A stretch of 64,000 nucleotides of DNA from Gammaproteobacteria bacterium (GTDB lineage Bacteria; Pseudomonadota; Gammaproteobacteria; JAJFKG01), in contig JAJFKG010000038.1 in the NCBI GenBank assembly GCA_021773335.1, positions 1-64,000 on the forward strand, read 5' to 3'. Numbering within the stretch: position 1 is the first letter of the stretch; the number at the start of each line of letters is the position of its first letter. Below are positions 39,254 to 49,541 of this stretch, piece by piece. Position numbers and translations under genes: made by a program. Below the pieces are notes generated by a model, which saw only the letters and a list, made by a program, of their open reading frames with translations, searched no databases and was not told the origin of the DNA.

Positions 39254-40057
39254 TTAAAGAAATTTTTCAGTGGCTTGCATGATTTCTACAAGATTTTCTT
39301 CTTCTCGTAATGTCAATATCTCAACGCCAGTTTCAGTGACGGCTAAGGTATGTTCCCATTGCGCAGATAAACTGTGGTCTTTCGTGACCACGGTCCATTG
39401 ATCGGGTAATAATTTAATGTGGCGTTTACCTGCATTGACCATCGGTTCAATAGTAAATGTCATACCAGGCTGTAAGACTTTTCCGGTGTTAGGTTCGCCA
39501 TAATGTAACACTTGTAGGTGGTCTTCATGGAATTCTTTACCAATACCGTGGCCACAGTATTCACGTACAATGGAGTAATGATTTTTTTCTGCATGGCGCT
39601 GTATTGCGGCACCAATATCGCCAAGCTGTACGCCGGGCTTGACCATCGCGATACCGAGGTAGGTGCATTCTTGCGTAATTTGTACTAAGCGCTTGGCCAA
39701 GACACTTGCGTTACCGACAAAAAACATTTTGCTGGTGTCACCATGATATTCATCTTTGATTACCGTGACATCAATATTGATAATATCACCATTTTTGAGC
39801 TTTTTGGGGCCTGGAATACCATGACAAACTTGGTGATTGATGGAAGTGCAAATCGACTTTGGAAAGCCGCGGTAATTCAAACACGCGGGAATGGCCTTTT
39901 GCTCATTAACGATAAAATCGTGACACAATTGGTCTAATGCTTCGGTCGTGACGCCAGGTTGCACGTGTGGTCCAATCATGTCTAAGACTTGGCCGGCTAA
40001 GCGCCCTGCGACGCGCATTTTAGCAATTTCATCAGCGCTTTTTATTTCATTACTCAT
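39254..40057 (-). CDS. map: Methionine aminopeptidase, type I
   Basis: This 267-aa metallo-enzyme removes the initiator methionine. The five metal ligands are visible: Asp in NIDVTVIKD, Asp in YHGDTSKMF, His in GHGIGKEFHE, Glu in FTIEPMVN and Glu in WEHTLAV. His in YRGFPKSICTSINHQVCHG belongs to the substrate pocket. Size and start agree with E. coli Map. It diverges from rpsB across a 361-bp regulatory gap and precedes glnD. Confidence 0.97.
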   Translation of the reverse strand: MSNEIKSADEIAKMRVAGRLAGQVLDMIGPHVQPGVTTEALDQLCHDFIVNEQKAIPACLNYRGFPKSICTSINHQVCHGIPGPKKLKNGDIINIDVTVIKDEYHGDTSKMFFVGNASVLAKRLVQITQECTYLGIAMVKPGVQLGDIGAAIQRHAEKNHYSIVREYCGHGIGKEFHEDHLQVLHYGEPNTGKVLQPGMTFTIEPMVNAGKRHIKLLPDQWTVVTKDHSLSAQWEHTLAVTETGVEILTLREEENLVEIMQATEKFL

Positions 40058-40141
40058 GGCGATATTTAAGCTTGTAGGTTTTCGTATGGGTTTGTAAGGC
40101 TCTGTGCAGGCTGGAGTTTAGCATAACTCTTATCAATCAGT

Positions 40142-40271
40142 CATGCCTAAAGTTTGCACAGCCATACCACCCACATCTTCAGGTACAAGCGGTATTGAAA
40201 GCAGTGTTAACTGTGTCTGGGTCGCATATTGACTTAAGTCTCTGGTAGTCAATAACTAGATATGGTATAAA
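40142..40271 (+). promoter_or_regulatory. Divergent map/rpsB control region
   Basis: The 40058-40418 gap holds no gene. TATAAA at 40266-40271 followed by a GC-rich AGCTGGCCCG discriminator looks like a growth-rate-controlled ribosomal promoter for rpsB; TTGACT-N17-ATAACT (40229-40257) is an alternative. A stretch at about 40142-40185 (ATGCCTA, then CATCTTCAGGTAC) is a degenerate relative of the 37-bp repeat upstream of asnS. Confidence 0.4.
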
Positions 40272-40374
40272 GCTGGCCCGAAAACACACATCCGTTATTA
40301 AGCTTGGTTCTGGGTGCTGCTTGGACTTTATGTTGAGAAGACTATTTTTCAATAACTTAGCTCAAGAAGTTGAA

Positions 40375-40410
40375 CCGCGAGACGGGTGGAGGCGTAACCC
40401 AACAGAGGAG
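40375..40410 (+). promoter_or_regulatory. Possible S2 autoregulatory leader hairpin of rpsB
   Basis: Just upstream of the start codon GGGT (40384-40387) can pair with ACCC (40397-40400) around a purine-rich loop, and a GAGGAG ribosome site follows at 40405-40410. In Gammaproteobacteria rpsB-tsf is controlled by S2 binding its own leader. The position fits, but the detailed consensus was not checked. Confidence 0.4.
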
Positions 40411-40418
40411 TAAGTAAC

Positions 40419-41261
40419 ATGTCTCAAGTTAGCATGCGTGATATGCTAGAAGCTGGCGTGCATTTTGGTCACAAAGCACGCTTTTGGAATCCACAAATGG
40501 CCCCCTACATCTTTGGGGCGCGCAATAAAGTCCACATTATCAACCTGGAAAAAACGCTACCGCTATTTAAGGATGCGTTGAATATTATTGGTAGCATTGC
40601 TGCCAACCGCGGCAAGGTATTGTTTGTCGGCACCAAACGCGCCGCTCAAGGCCCAATTCGCGAGCACGCGCAGCGTTGTGGCATGCCTTTCGTCGATCAC
40701 CGCTGGTTAGGTGGTATGTTGACTAACTACAAGACGGTGCGTCAATCTATCAAACGTTTAAAAGATCTTGAGGCCATGCGTGATAGTGGGCGCTTTGAGA
40801 AAATGATTAAGAAAGAAGCCTTAGATCTGCAACGTGAATTAGACAAGTTGGAACGTAGTTTAGGTGGGATCAAAGACATGGGTGGTCTGCCTGACGCCTT
40901 ATTTGTGATTGATGTCGGGTATGAAAAAATTGCCGTGCGCGAAGCCAACAAATTAGGTATCCCAGTTATCGGGATCGTGGATACAAATAATTCACCTGAT
41001 GGGGTTGATTATCCAGTTCCAGGTAATGACGATTCTATGCGTTCTATCGATTTGTATGCGAGTGCAATGGCAGATAGCATTTTGACAGGTCGTGCATCGA
41101 GTGGTGACGTTGATGGCATGGCAGCCAAAGATGCGGCAGTAACAAAAGCTGCAAAGAAATCGCAAGCAAAGGATGCGGCGCAAGCGCAAGTCGTGGCTGA
41201 CTCAGATGGCGACAAAAAAGATGAAAATAACGATAGTCAGGCCGTTGCCGGGCAACAGTAA
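40419..41261 (+). CDS. rpsB: 30S ribosomal protein S2
   Basis: This 280-aa small-subunit protein shows the S2 signatures [20 protein letters not shown] near the N-terminus and [33 protein letters not shown] in the core. About 40 residues longer than E. coli S2, it ends in a low-complexity Ala/Lys/Asp/Gln tail ([15 protein letters not shown]). It heads the rpsB-tsf-pyrH-frr-uppS-cdsA cluster. Ribosome site GAGGAG is 8 bases from the ATG. Confidence 0.98.
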   Translation: MSQVSMRDMLEAGVHFGHKARFWNPQMAPYIFGARNKVHIINLEKTLPLFKDALNIIGSIAANRGKVLFVGTKRAAQGPIREHAQRCGMPFVDHRWLGGMLTNYKTVRQSIKRLKDLEAMRDSGRFEKMIKKEALDLQRELDKLERSLGGIKDMGGLPDALFVIDVGYEKIAVREANKLGIPVIGIVDTNNSPDGVDYPVPGNDDSMRSIDLYASAMADSILTGRASSGDVDGMAAKDAAVTKAAKKSQAKDAAQAQVVADSDGDKKDENNDSQAVAGQQ

Positions 41262-41296
41262 AAACTTAATATGAAACTGTTAACGGAGTTAAATAG

Positions 41297-42181
41297 ATGA
41301 CAATAACAGCATCTCAAGTGAAAGAATTGCGTGAGCGTACAGGCGCAGGCATGATGGAATGTAAGAAAGCATTACAAGCCAGTAATGGGGACATGGAAGC
41401 TGCGATTGAAGCCATGCGTAAATCGGGTATTGCTAAAGCAGCGAAAAAAGCAGGGCGTACCGCCGCAGAAGGTGTCGTCGTGACGTTCTTGAGTAGTGAT
41501 AAGCAACAAGCGGTTATATTAGAAATCAATAGTGAAACTGATTTTGTTGCGCGTGATGAGAATTTCGTAAAATTCAGTCAGCAAGTGGCTGAGCGAGCTT
41601 CGGCGGAAGGCATTAGCGATTTAGACGCGTTGATGAATGTGCCATACCAAGCGGGTGAAGAGCAAACCATTGAACAAGCGCGCCAAGCATTGGTGACTAA
41701 GATTGGTGAGAATGTTAATGTACGTCGTGTGCAACGAATCGCGGGTGAGAATACCTTGGGTTGCTACGTTCACGGCGGTCGCATCGGCGTGTTGGTTGAA
41801 GTCAATGGCGGTAGTGGTGAGCTAGCCAAAGACATTGCCATGCATATTGCCGCGAGCAATCCTGAAGTGGTGGCGCCTGAAGATGTCAAAGAAGATCGCA
41901 TCCAAAAAGAACGCGATATTTTTACCGCGCAAGCACAAGAAAGCGATAAACCGGCTGATATCATTGAAAAGATGATCACAGGCCGGATTAAAAAATTCCT
42001 GAATGAGATTAGTTTACTGGGCCAGCCCTTCGTGAAAGATCCTAATAAAAATGTTGCTAATTTGTTAAAAGAAAACAATGCCAACGTGGTGTCGTTTGTC
42101 CGCTTTGAAGTGGGTGAAGGCATCGAGAAAAAGACTGAGGATTTTGCTGCAGAAGTGATGGCACAAGTACACGGAGAGTAA
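41297..42181 (+). CDS. tsf: Elongation factor Ts
   Basis: This 294-aa nucleotide-exchange factor for EF-Tu has an N-terminal UBA-like domain ([19 protein letters not shown]), the Tu-contact motif [13 protein letters not shown], and paired core subdomains with [14 protein letters not shown]. Size and order match other Gammaproteobacteria. It follows rpsB by 35 bp with CGGAG upstream of its ATG and is followed 3 bp later by pyrH. Confidence 0.98.
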   Translation: MTITASQVKELRERTGAGMMECKKALQASNGDMEAAIEAMRKSGIAKAAKKAGRTAAEGVVVTFLSSDKQQAVILEINSETDFVARDENFVKFSQQVAERASAEGISDLDALMNVPYQAGEEQTIEQARQALVTKIGENVNVRRVQRIAGENTLGCYVHGGRIGVLVEVNGGSGELAKDIAMHIAASNPEVVAPEDVKEDRIQKERDIFTAQAQESDKPADIIEKMITGRIKKFLNEISLLGQPFVKDPNKNVANLLKENNANVVSFVRFEVGEGIEKKTEDFAAEVMAQVHGE

Positions 42182-42184
42182 ATC

Positions 42185-42913
42185 ATGTCCGAGCCGGTCT
42201 ATAAACGCATCCTATTAAAGCTCAGTGGTGAAGCGCTCACTGGTGGTGAAGGGCAATTTGGTATAGACCCGACGATACTACAGCGCATAGCCGATGAGTT
42301 ACAAGAGTTAGTCAAGTTAGGCGTAGAAATCGGTGTTGTGATCGGTGGTGGTAATATGTTTCGTGGTGCTGCTTTGTCTAAAGCAGGTTTAGGCCGCGTT
42401 ACTGGTGACCATATGGGGATGTTGGCAACGGTCATGAATGCTTTGGCAATGCGCGATATCTTTGAAGAAGCCGATATGCCAACGCGGATTATGTCGGCGA
42501 TTACGATGACAGGTGTTGTGGATCCTTATGATCGTCGTAAGGCGATTCAGCATTTAAAGGAAGGCCGTATTGTAATTTTCTCTGCAGGTACGGGGAATCC
42601 TTTTGTTACTACCGATTCTGCTGCCAGCTTGCGTGGCATCGAAATTGATGCGGACCTCGTTTTAAAAGCGACGAATGTGGATGGTGTTTATTCGGCTGAT
42701 CCTGCTCATAATCCCGATGCTAAACGTTATTTGCAACTGACTTATCAAGAAGTGTTGGATAAAGAATTAGGGGTGATGGATTTGGCGGCTTTTTGTCAGT
42801 GTCGCGACCATAACATTAATCTGCGTGTGTTCAATATGAATAAGCCTGGGGCTTTGTTGCGTATTATTATGGGCGGAGATGAGGGTACACTCATTCAGAA
42901 TGGAACCCATTAA
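42185..42913 (+). CDS. pyrH: UMP kinase
   Basis: This 242-aa hexameric bacterial UMP kinase makes UDP for pyrimidine nucleotide synthesis. It has the amino-acid-kinase fold motifs [24 protein letters not shown] and [18 protein letters not shown], and the DGVYSADP loop. Length equals E. coli PyrH (241). It is tightly packed between tsf (3 bp) and frr (18 bp). Confidence 0.97.
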   Translation: MSEPVYKRILLKLSGEALTGGEGQFGIDPTILQRIADELQELVKLGVEIGVVIGGGNMFRGAALSKAGLGRVTGDHMGMLATVMNALAMRDIFEEADMPTRIMSAITMTGVVDPYDRRKAIQHLKEGRIVIFSAGTGNPFVTTDSAASLRGIEIDADLVLKATNVDGVYSADPAHNPDAKRYLQLTYQEVLDKELGVMDLAAFCQCRDHNINLRVFNMNKPGALLRIIMGGDEGTLIQNGTH

Positions 42914-42931
42914 ATTAAGGGAACAATAGTT

Positions 42932-43489
42932 ATGATCAATGAGATTATTGCCGATGCGCAAAAGCGTATGCAAAAGAGTATCGAATCGCTCCAAAGTGAA
43001 TTTACTAAGTTACGTACTGGGCGTGCGCATACCAGTCTGCTTGATAGCATACAAGTCTCTTATTATGGCCAAGAAACACCATTGAGCCAAGTAGCATCTG
43101 TCACCGTTGCCGATGCGCGTACCTTATTGGTAACTCCGTGGGAAAAAAACATGCTGCAGCCAATTGAAAAAGCTATTCTGACAGCTGATCTTGGCTTAAA
43201 TCCGGCGTCCTCAAGTGACGCAGTGCGTGTGCCGTTACCTGCCTTAACAGAAGAACGTCGTCGTGAAATGACCAAAGTGGTTCGTGCGAGTGCCGAAAAT
43301 GCCCGTGTTGCTATTCGTAATATTCGTCGTGATGCTAATCATGCTTTTAAAGATTTGCTAAAAGACAAAACGATTACCGAAGATGAAGAACGTCGTGCAC
43401 AGGATGATATGCAGAAATTAACGGATAAATTCATTGGCCAAGTGGATGCGCAGTTGGCCAAAAAAGAAGCTGACTTAATGGAAGTGTAG
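42932..43489 (+). CDS. frr: Ribosome recycling factor
   Basis: This 185-aa tRNA-mimic splits terminated ribosomes with EF-G. It has the typical [17 protein letters not shown] segment (here [15 protein letters not shown]), [16 protein letters not shown] and [18 protein letters not shown]. Length equals E. coli RRF. It lies 18 bp after pyrH and 9 bp before uppS. Confidence 0.98.
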   Translation: MINEIIADAQKRMQKSIESLQSEFTKLRTGRAHTSLLDSIQVSYYGQETPLSQVASVTVADARTLLVTPWEKNMLQPIEKAILTADLGLNPASSSDAVRVPLPALTEERRREMTKVVRASAENARVAIRNIRRDANHAFKDLLKDKTITEDEERRAQDDMQKLTDKFIGQVDAQLAKKEADLMEV

Positions 43490-43498
43490 AGCCTAGTC

Positions 43499-44266
43499 AT
43501 GGACGAGAGTCAACAACTCCCTCAACATATCGCTGTTATTATGGACGGCAATGGCCGTTGGGCTAAGAAACGTTTCTTGCCGCGTTTCGCCGGCCATCGT
43601 GCTGGCGTTGAAGCGGTGCGCCGCACCGTGACGGCCTGTGCGGAAAAGGGTATCCAAGCTTTAACTTTATTTGCATTTGGTAATGACAATTTGCAACGGC
43701 CACGTGAAGAAGTGGGTTATCTGGTGGAATTACTCTTCACTTCTATGCAGCGAGAAGTGGCGAAGTTGCATGACAATAATATCCGTATGCGCTTTATTGG
43801 CAATTATGCTTATTTTGGTGACAAGCTAACGCAAAAAATCCACGAAGCCGAAGCGATGACAGCCAACAATACTGGCATGACATTAGTGATCGCGGTGAAT
43901 TACAGTGGTCGTTGGGATATCACGCAAGCGACACAGAAAATTGCTCAGCAAGTTGCGGATGGCCACTTACAAGCTGCGGCGATCGACGAGCAGAGTATCA
44001 GCACGCATTTAAGTTGTGCTGATTTGCCGGATCCGGATCTATTTATTCGTACGAGTGGTGAATTACGCATCAGTAATTTTCTATTGTGGCAATTGTCCTA
44101 TACGGAGCTCTTTTTTGCTGACGTTTATTGGCCTGATTTCGGTGTGGATGAATTGGAACAAGCCTTGACGTCTTTCCAGTCCCGTCAGCGCCGTTTTGGC
44201 CGTACCGGTGAGCAAGTCAGAGTGCGCCAATCACAGCGCCAGTCGGAGCAAAACGAAATTGCTTAA
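43499..44266 (+). CDS. uppS: Undecaprenyl diphosphate synthase
   Basis: This 255-aa cis-prenyltransferase makes the C55 carrier lipid for peptidoglycan and O-antigen. It has the catalytic Asp in IMDGNGRWAKKR, the FAFGNDNLQRP segment and the RTSGELRISNFLLWQLSYTE signature. It depends on isopentenyl diphosphate, whose synthesis gene dxr is absent from its usual place downstream. Its stop overlaps the proposed cdsA start by 8 bases. Confidence 0.97.
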   Translation: MDESQQLPQHIAVIMDGNGRWAKKRFLPRFAGHRAGVEAVRRTVTACAEKGIQALTLFAFGNDNLQRPREEVGYLVELLFTSMQREVAKLHDNNIRMRFIGNYAYFGDKLTQKIHEAEAMTANNTGMTLVIAVNYSGRWDITQATQKIAQQVADGHLQAAAIDEQSISTHLSCADLPDPDLFIRTSGELRISNFLLWQLSYTELFFADVYWPDFGVDELEQALTSFQSRQRRFGRTGEQVRVRQSQRQSEQNEIA

Positions 44267-45083
44267 GTATCGGGTATTGACGGCTATCGTACTCATTCCG
44301 ATAGTCATCGGCGTTTTGTACTATTCCTCTCCTTTCATCTTTGCCATTCTCTGTGCATTAGTCATTCTTGCCGCAGCATGGGAATGGAGCGCATTGACTG
44401 GATTACGCGGCTTTATTGCGCGAATTGCCTATTTAGCGCTTGTAGCGATTGGGCTGTTTGCCTTAGCTTATTGGCAGCGTTGGCCGCTATTAGTGAATTA
44501 CATCGTGGTATTTTCGTTAGCTGTTCTGTGGTGGTGTTATACCTTAATCGGCATATTTTACTTTCCTAACGCGCCATGGTTATGGGGCAAAGCAGGTTGG
44601 GTACGTAGTCTGTTGGGCTTATTTATTTTGTTGCCTTGTTGGCTAGCGTTGGTTGCAATGCAACGTGGCAGCAACGGCGCTAACTGGTTGATGTTCATGC
44701 TATTACTGATTTGGGGGGCTGATACCGGCGCTTATTTTACGGGGCGCTGGTTTGGCAAACACAAATTGGCACCCGCTGTGAGCCCAGGTAAGACGTGGGA
44801 GGGTGTTTATGGCGCGGTTTTCGTAGTGGCAATCCTCAGCGCAGTGGCAATACCGTGGTTTGCTCTGCAATGGCGACAGTGGCCTGCGCTGTTAGTATTG
44901 AGTTTGGGCGTTGTGTTATTTTCTATCATTGGTGATTTAAATGAGAGCGTATTTAAACGCTTGGTTGGTGCCAAAGACAGTGGAAATTTATTGCCAGGGC
45001 ATGGTGGCTTGCTCGATCGCATCGACAGTTTAACAGCGGCTGCACCGTTCTTTGCTTTGGGTTTATTGTTGCTCAATTCATAG
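44259..45083 (+). CDS. cdsA: Phosphatidate cytidylyltransferase
   Basis: This inner-membrane enzyme of about 274 aa makes CDP-diacylglycerol for all phospholipids. Seven or eight hydrophobic segments are followed by the CDS signature FKRLVGAKDSGNLLPGHGG and LLDRIDS. The homologous N-terminus begins LKYRVLTAIVLIPIV. I therefore place the start at TTG 44259, 10 bases after CGGAG and overlapping uppS by 8 bases. The ATG at 44196 would add 21 residues read from uppS in another frame. The gene ends the cluster; dxr and rseP, which usually follow, are not there. Confidence 0.92.
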   Translation: MLKYRVLTAIVLIPIVIGVLYYSSPFIFAILCALVILAAAWEWSALTGLRGFIARIAYLALVAIGLFALAYWQRWPLLVNYIVVFSLAVLWWCYTLIGIFYFPNAPWLWGKAGWVRSLLGLFILLPCWLALVAMQRGSNGANWLMFMLLLIWGADTGAYFTGRWFGKHKLAPAVSPGKTWEGVYGAVFVVAILSAVAIPWFALQWRQWPALLVLSLGVVLFSIIGDLNESVFKRLVGAKDSGNLLPGHGGLLDRIDSLTAAAPFFALGLLLLNS

Positions 45084-45329
45084 TGTATTTAAATAGCTAG
45101 ACGAAGTAAGACCTGACGCTATTAAGCGCTGGCCAACTGCGGATTCTAGGTTGAATCAGTGCTGGCGCAGCATCCCCCTCTCGAGTATCATACTGCACTT
45201 TCGGTAAGGCCGTGTTCCGGGTTAAAAGATAAACAATATGTTCCTGCAGGCACGCCGAAGAGAAAGTCGAAGTAAAAAAAACAGACAAACTAAAACTATA
45301 AATACAAAACACAAATACACTATTATCTG
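45084..45329. other. Gap at the position usually held by dxr and rseP
   Basis: These 246 bp separate cdsA from bamA. No open frame or remnant resembling DXP reductoisomerase or the RseP protease is visible in any frame. The end is A-rich and contains no obvious ribosome site before bamA. Confidence 0.7.
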
Positions 45330-47612
45330 ATGCGCCTACTTAGAATTTTTTTCATAGGGATATTGTTTTGCTTGATTGCGACGCAGGCCGCTGCGTCTGA
45401 TTCTTCTTCATTTATTGTTAAACATATTCGAATTCAAGGCTTACAACGTATTTCAAAAGGCACAGTATTAAGTTATTTGCCGATTAACGTTGGCGATCGA
45501 ATGTGGCCCTCCGACAGTGAAGCGATCATCGAGTCGCTATATAAGACAAGTTTTTTCCAAGATATCAAAGTAGCTCGCCAGGGTAATACGCTGATCATAC
45601 GCGTGATCGAACGTCCAACCATTGGTAGTATAGAGATCACGGGTAATCGTTCCATACCCACGGACAAGCTTAAAGATTCTCTCAAAGACTCAGGTTTAGC
45701 AGAAGGGCGAGTGTTTGATCGTTCGACATTAACCAGTGTTAAGCGAGCGCTAGAAGCGCAGTACTTTGACCTAGGGCGTTACACCGCAAAAGTGACCACG
45801 ACGGTAACGCCGCAACCGCGTAATCGCGTGAATATCAGTATACATGTGGCTGAAGGTAAAGTTGCCAAGATCAAGCAAATTAAAATTATTGGTAATAAGA
45901 CCTTTAAAGAAAAAGAGTTGCTCAAGCAATTTCGTCTATCTACCCCTAAATTATTATCTTTCCTCACGCAAAATGATCTCTATACCAAGGATAAGTTACG
46001 TGCGGATTTGGAGCGTCTGAAATCGTATTATATGGACCGAGGCTTTTTGAAATTTAAAATTGACTCTTCGCAAGTTGCGGTAACACCTAGTCGTAAAAAT
46101 GTCTACATTACTATCCATGTTACTGAAGGACCGAAATATTACTTCTCTGGCTTTAAGCTCGCTGGTAAGTTGATTTTACCGCGTGAAGAATTACGCAAGT
46201 TAATTACTATTAAAGATGGCGATGTGTTTTCGCGTAAAGCAGTGATTGCGGCAGACCAAGCGATCGGTAATAAGCTCGGTGATTTGGGGTATGCCTTTGC
46301 GCGGGTAGTGCCACAACCTAAAGTGGATGATAAGAAGCGTATGGTGTTTGTTACTTTCTTTGTTGACCCAGGCCATCGTGTTTATGTGCGGCGTATTAGT
46401 TTTACCGGCAATAGTAAGACTTCTGATGAAGCTTTACGGCAAGTGATTCGGCAAATGGAAGGTGGAACTTTTTCGTTAAGTAACATTAAAGAGTCTGAGC
46501 GACAACTGAAATTGTCTGGCTATCTGAAAGATGTGGGTGTCAAAACACCGCTTGTGCCTGGCACGAATGATCAAGTCGATGTGAATTTCGATGTTAAAGA
46601 AACGCCGTCAGCCAGTGTATTTGTGAGTTTAGGCTATGGTAGTGATGGCGTTGAGTATGGCGCGGGCTTAAGTCAGACTAATTTCTTGGGCACAGGCAAG
46701 TACCTCAATATTAATGTCAATCACTCAGAATATGAGCGTGACGCTGTCATTAGTTACAATAATCCTTATTACACCCCAAATGGCGTCCAACGTGGCTTCA
46801 GTCTATATGCCCATGGTTTCCGTCCTGAAGAAATCGATCTTTCTGATTATGAGACAGATCGCTATGGCGGTAATATGTCTTTTGCCATCCCAGTAGGTAA
46901 GAAGGATGATTTTATTAATCTAAGCCTGGGTGCAGAACGCGAACATATTAAGGCGGGCTCAGATGCTGCTACTGAAGTGACGGATTTTATTAATGAGCAT
47001 GGGCGTAGCTTTAATGAGGCAATTGTTGCTGGTGGTTGGAGCCACAATGGTTACGACCAAGCGATATTCCCAACTCGTGGCTTAAATCAATCGGTGGGTG
47101 TCGATCTCTCCTTGCCTCTGGACAGCGACTCTCTGACCTTTTACACCATTGATTATAATGCGCATTACTATCGCCCAATGAGCCCATTGTTTATTCTGTC
47201 GTTGCGTGGCGAAGCAGGTTATGGGGGAGGGATTGGCAATACCAAAGGATTGCCATTTTATGAAAACTTTTTCGCCGGTGGTATTGACAGTGTACGTGGT
47301 TACGACACGGATAGCTTGGGGCCACGTGATTCGCAAGGTAACCCATTTGGTGGCAATGTCTTGCTGGATGGTAGTATTGGTGTGGTGCTAGTGCCCTTGA
47401 GTACGGGCAGCTTACGTACAACGGTATTCTTCGATGGCGGTAATACTTTCCAAGATAAACTCGATTTAGGCGATTTGCGTTATTCTGTTGGTATTGATGA
47501 AGAGTGGCGCTCACCCCTTGGACCTATTGAATTCAGCTTGGCTGAAGCGATTAATGCCGATAGTGATGATGACAAGGAACCCTTCCAATTCCAGATCGGC
47601 ACCAGCTTCTGA
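45330..47612 (+). CDS. bamA: Outer membrane assembly factor BamA
   Basis: This 760-aa Omp85 protein inserts beta-barrel proteins into the outer membrane. It has a signal peptide ending TQAAA, five POTRA repeats (about residues 27-420, e.g. HIRIQGLQRISKGTVLSYL and RRISFTGNSKTSDEAL) and a 16-strand barrel with the conserved loop-6 motif GGIDSVRGYDTDSLGPRD. It ends in Phe (IGTSF), the barrel assembly signal. The ATG at 45330 lacks a good Shine-Dalgarno sequence. It precedes skp and the lpx cluster as in other Gammaproteobacteria. Confidence 0.97.
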   Translation: MRLLRIFFIGILFCLIATQAAASDSSSFIVKHIRIQGLQRISKGTVLSYLPINVGDRMWPSDSEAIIESLYKTSFFQDIKVARQGNTLIIRVIERPTIGSIEITGNRSIPTDKLKDSLKDSGLAEGRVFDRSTLTSVKRALEAQYFDLGRYTAKVTTTVTPQPRNRVNISIHVAEGKVAKIKQIKIIGNKTFKEKELLKQFRLSTPKLLSFLTQNDLYTKDKLRADLERLKSYYMDRGFLKFKIDSSQVAVTPSRKNVYITIHVTEGPKYYFSGFKLAGKLILPREELRKLITIKDGDVFSRKAVIAADQAIGNKLGDLGYAFARVVPQPKVDDKKRMVFVTFFVDPGHRVYVRRISFTGNSKTSDEALRQVIRQMEGGTFSLSNIKESERQLKLSGYLKDVGVKTPLVPGTNDQVDVNFDVKETPSASVFVSLGYGSDGVEYGAGLSQTNFLGTGKYLNINVNHSEYERDAVISYNNPYYTPNGVQRGFSLYAHGFRPEEIDLSDYETDRYGGNMSFAIPVGKKDDFINLSLGAEREHIKAGSDAATEVTDFINEHGRSFNEAIVAGGWSHNGYDQAIFPTRGLNQSVGVDLSLPLDSDSLTFYTIDYNAHYYRPMSPLFILSLRGEAGYGGGIGNTKGLPFYENFFAGGIDSVRGYDTDSLGPRDSQGNPFGGNVLLDGSIGVVLVPLSTGSLRTTVFFDGGNTFQDKLDLGDLRYSVGIDEEWRSPLGPIEFSLAEAINADSDDDKEPFQFQIGTSF

Positions 47613-47854
47613 TAGGTCAATTGTTGACCGCGCCGAGATGGAATAAATCCAGGTTTTACCCCAGTTCAGTCGATTTTTTTCTAGGCAACGTGTATTATAT
47701 GCCGGCTCGAGACTGGGTGGTTCTCGCTATTTAGTCTAAAGGGCGAAGATGGATGACCAATAACTATATAAATATCTGATTTTGTAAACTGAGCTTTGAT
47801 GTGTGTGTCAGCGTGGGTGGTGAGGCAGTTGCATAGCTAAGCGAATAATTTCTT

Positions 47855-47868
47855 CAGGCTACGGCCTG
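47855..47868 (+). other. UACG-capped hairpin in the skp leader
   Basis: CAGGC and GCCTG enclose a TACG tetraloop, one of the most stable RNA loops (C-UACG-G). It is not followed by a T-run, so it is a leader structure rather than a terminator. It lies about 35 bases before the skp start. The rest of the 47613-47905 gap shows only a possible TATTAT -10 at 47693-47698. Confidence 0.45.
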
Positions 47869-47905
47869 GGGGCTAGAAATAATGAGATTGAGGAGACATC
47901 AAGTG

Positions 47906-48436
47906 ATGAAAAAACTAGGTTTAGTATTGTGCGCCATAAGTGCGTATTTTGCCGTAATGACGGTTAATGCAGCTGATGCTGTCAACCCAAATGCAGGCGT
48001 TAAGATTGGCGTGGTTGATGTACAAACTGTTGTGCAGAAATCGCCACAAATGGCTACCGTTGCAGCTAAGCTGAAGCAACAATTTAAGCCACGTGAACAA
48101 GCTATTGTGGGCAAGCAAAAACAATTGCAAGCCGATCAAAAGAAGTATGACAAGAATGCATCTGTGATGAGCAGCAAAGATCGCGCAGCATTACAGGATA
48201 AGATCATTGCTGAAAAGTCGACTTTGCAAGGTCAAATTGCGGCATTCCAACGCGACATTACCAATGAACAAAACAGCGCAATGCAAAACATCCTTAACCA
48301 AGTGAAAACTGCGGTTAAGAGCGTTGCGCAACAAGGCGGTTACACTTTGGTGTTGCAAAAACAAAGCTTGGCTTTCTCTACAGGCGGCGTTGACATCACT
48401 AAAGCTGTATTAGTCGCGATGAAAAAACAGAAATAA
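47906..48436 (+). CDS. skp: Periplasmic chaperone Skp/OmpH
   Basis: This 176-aa trimeric chaperone carries unfolded outer-membrane proteins to BamA. It has a signal peptide (MKKLGLVLCAISAYFAVMTV ending NAA), a short beta core with KIGVVDVQTVVQKSPQ, long charged helical tentacles (residues about 60-130) and a closing TGGVDITKAVL strand. The second ATG (47906) is preferred because GAGGAG lies 10 bases before it and it gives a normal signal peptide. It is followed by lpxD. Confidence 0.93.
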   Translation: MKKLGLVLCAISAYFAVMTVNAADAVNPNAGVKIGVVDVQTVVQKSPQMATVAAKLKQQFKPREQAIVGKQKQLQADQKKYDKNASVMSSKDRAALQDKIIAEKSTLQGQIAAFQRDITNEQNSAMQNILNQVKTAVKSVAQQGGYTLVLQKQSLAFSTGGVDITKAVLVAMKKQK

Positions 48437-48457
48437 TAAAGGTAGGTGAATGTCTTC

Positions 48458-49519
48458 ATGGCTGAAGTAGAATATTCTGTTACTCAATTAGCCGAAGCAT
48501 TGGGAGCAGAGCTGAAAGGAGATGGGGCCATCAAAATTACTGGGATGGCCCCTTTACAAGCGGCGCAATCAGGCCAGCTATCATTTCTTGATAATCCTAG
48601 TTACAAAAAATATTTGGCAACGACGCAAGCCTCGGCGGTTATATTGTCTGCCAAAGAAGCGGTGGATTGTCCGGTTACGGCGTTAATCGTGGATAATCCC
48701 TATGTTGGGTATGCGAAGGTTGCCAATTTATTTGATCGCCAGCCGCAGCCTGAATCAGGTGTGCATGCGACCGCAGTGATTGGTGCAGATTGTGATATCC
48801 ATCCCTCAGCAAGCATTGGGCCTCATTGCGTGATTGGTAATGCGGTGACGATCAGTGAGGGTGCTGTGATTGGGGCCCATGCGAGTATTTCTGATAATTG
48901 CCAAATTGGCGCGGGCACATGTCTTATGGCACGCGTCACACTTTATCATGGTACCGTCATTGGTAAGCAGTGCACGTTACACAGTGGTGTGGTTCTGGGT
49001 AGTGATGGTTTTGGTATGGCGAAGGATCAAGGCGCATGGGTTAAGATCCCGCAGCTTGGTCGCGTGATTATCGCTGATAATGTTGAAATTGGCGCAAATA
49101 CTACCGTTGATCGTGGCGCCTTGGGTGATACAACAATCGCAGAAGGTGTGAAGTTAGATAACCAAATCCAAGTTGCGCATAACGTCGCAATCGGAGCGCA
49201 TACAGCCATTGCTGGTTGTACGGCGATTGCCGGCAGCACCACTATTGGTGCGCATTGTATGATTGGTGGTGGCACATGTATCAGCGGACATTTGTCGATT
49301 ACTGACAATGTTGCGTTAGCGGGTATGGCGGGTGTCTATGGCTCAATAGACAAGCCTGGTGTTTATGCGTCGGGAGTACCGTTGCAGCCATACACTACGG
49401 CGCGACGTAACTCGGCACGCTTTGGTCAATTAAACCAGATGGCAAATCGTTTACGCGCCTTAGAAAAAAAATTCGAACAGGAGTTTGCAAAACAACATGA
49501 GCGAGAATCCGAAGATTGA
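48458..49519 (+). CDS. lpxD: UDP-3-O-acylglucosamine N-acyltransferase
   Basis: This 353-aa trimeric enzyme performs the third step of lipid A synthesis, N-acylating UDP-3-O-acylglucosamine. An N-terminal uridine-binding domain ([11 protein letters not shown]) is followed by left-handed beta-helix hexapeptides ([16 protein letters not shown]) and the catalytic His region [16 protein letters not shown]. The ATG at 48458 is preferred over a GTG at 48446. It belongs to the lpxD-fabZ-lpxA-lpxB operon. Confidence 0.96.
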   Translation: MAEVEYSVTQLAEALGAELKGDGAIKITGMAPLQAAQSGQLSFLDNPSYKKYLATTQASAVILSAKEAVDCPVTALIVDNPYVGYAKVANLFDRQPQPESGVHATAVIGADCDIHPSASIGPHCVIGNAVTISEGAVIGAHASISDNCQIGAGTCLMARVTLYHGTVIGKQCTLHSGVVLGSDGFGMAKDQGAWVKIPQLGRVIIADNVEIGANTTVDRGALGDTTIAEGVKLDNQIQVAHNVAIGAHTAIAGCTAIAGSTTIGAHCMIGGGTCISGHLSITDNVALAGMAGVYGSIDKPGVYASGVPLQPYTTARRNSARFGQLNQMANRLRALEKKFEQEFAKQHERESED

Positions 49520-49541
49520 TAACAAGGAGCTAGATCTTAAT

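Noticed and set aside
40058..40418. A tRNA or other structural RNA gene in the map/rpsB gap
   Set aside because: No cloverleaf, T-loop (GGTTCRA) or CCA end was found; only promoter and leader features are visible.
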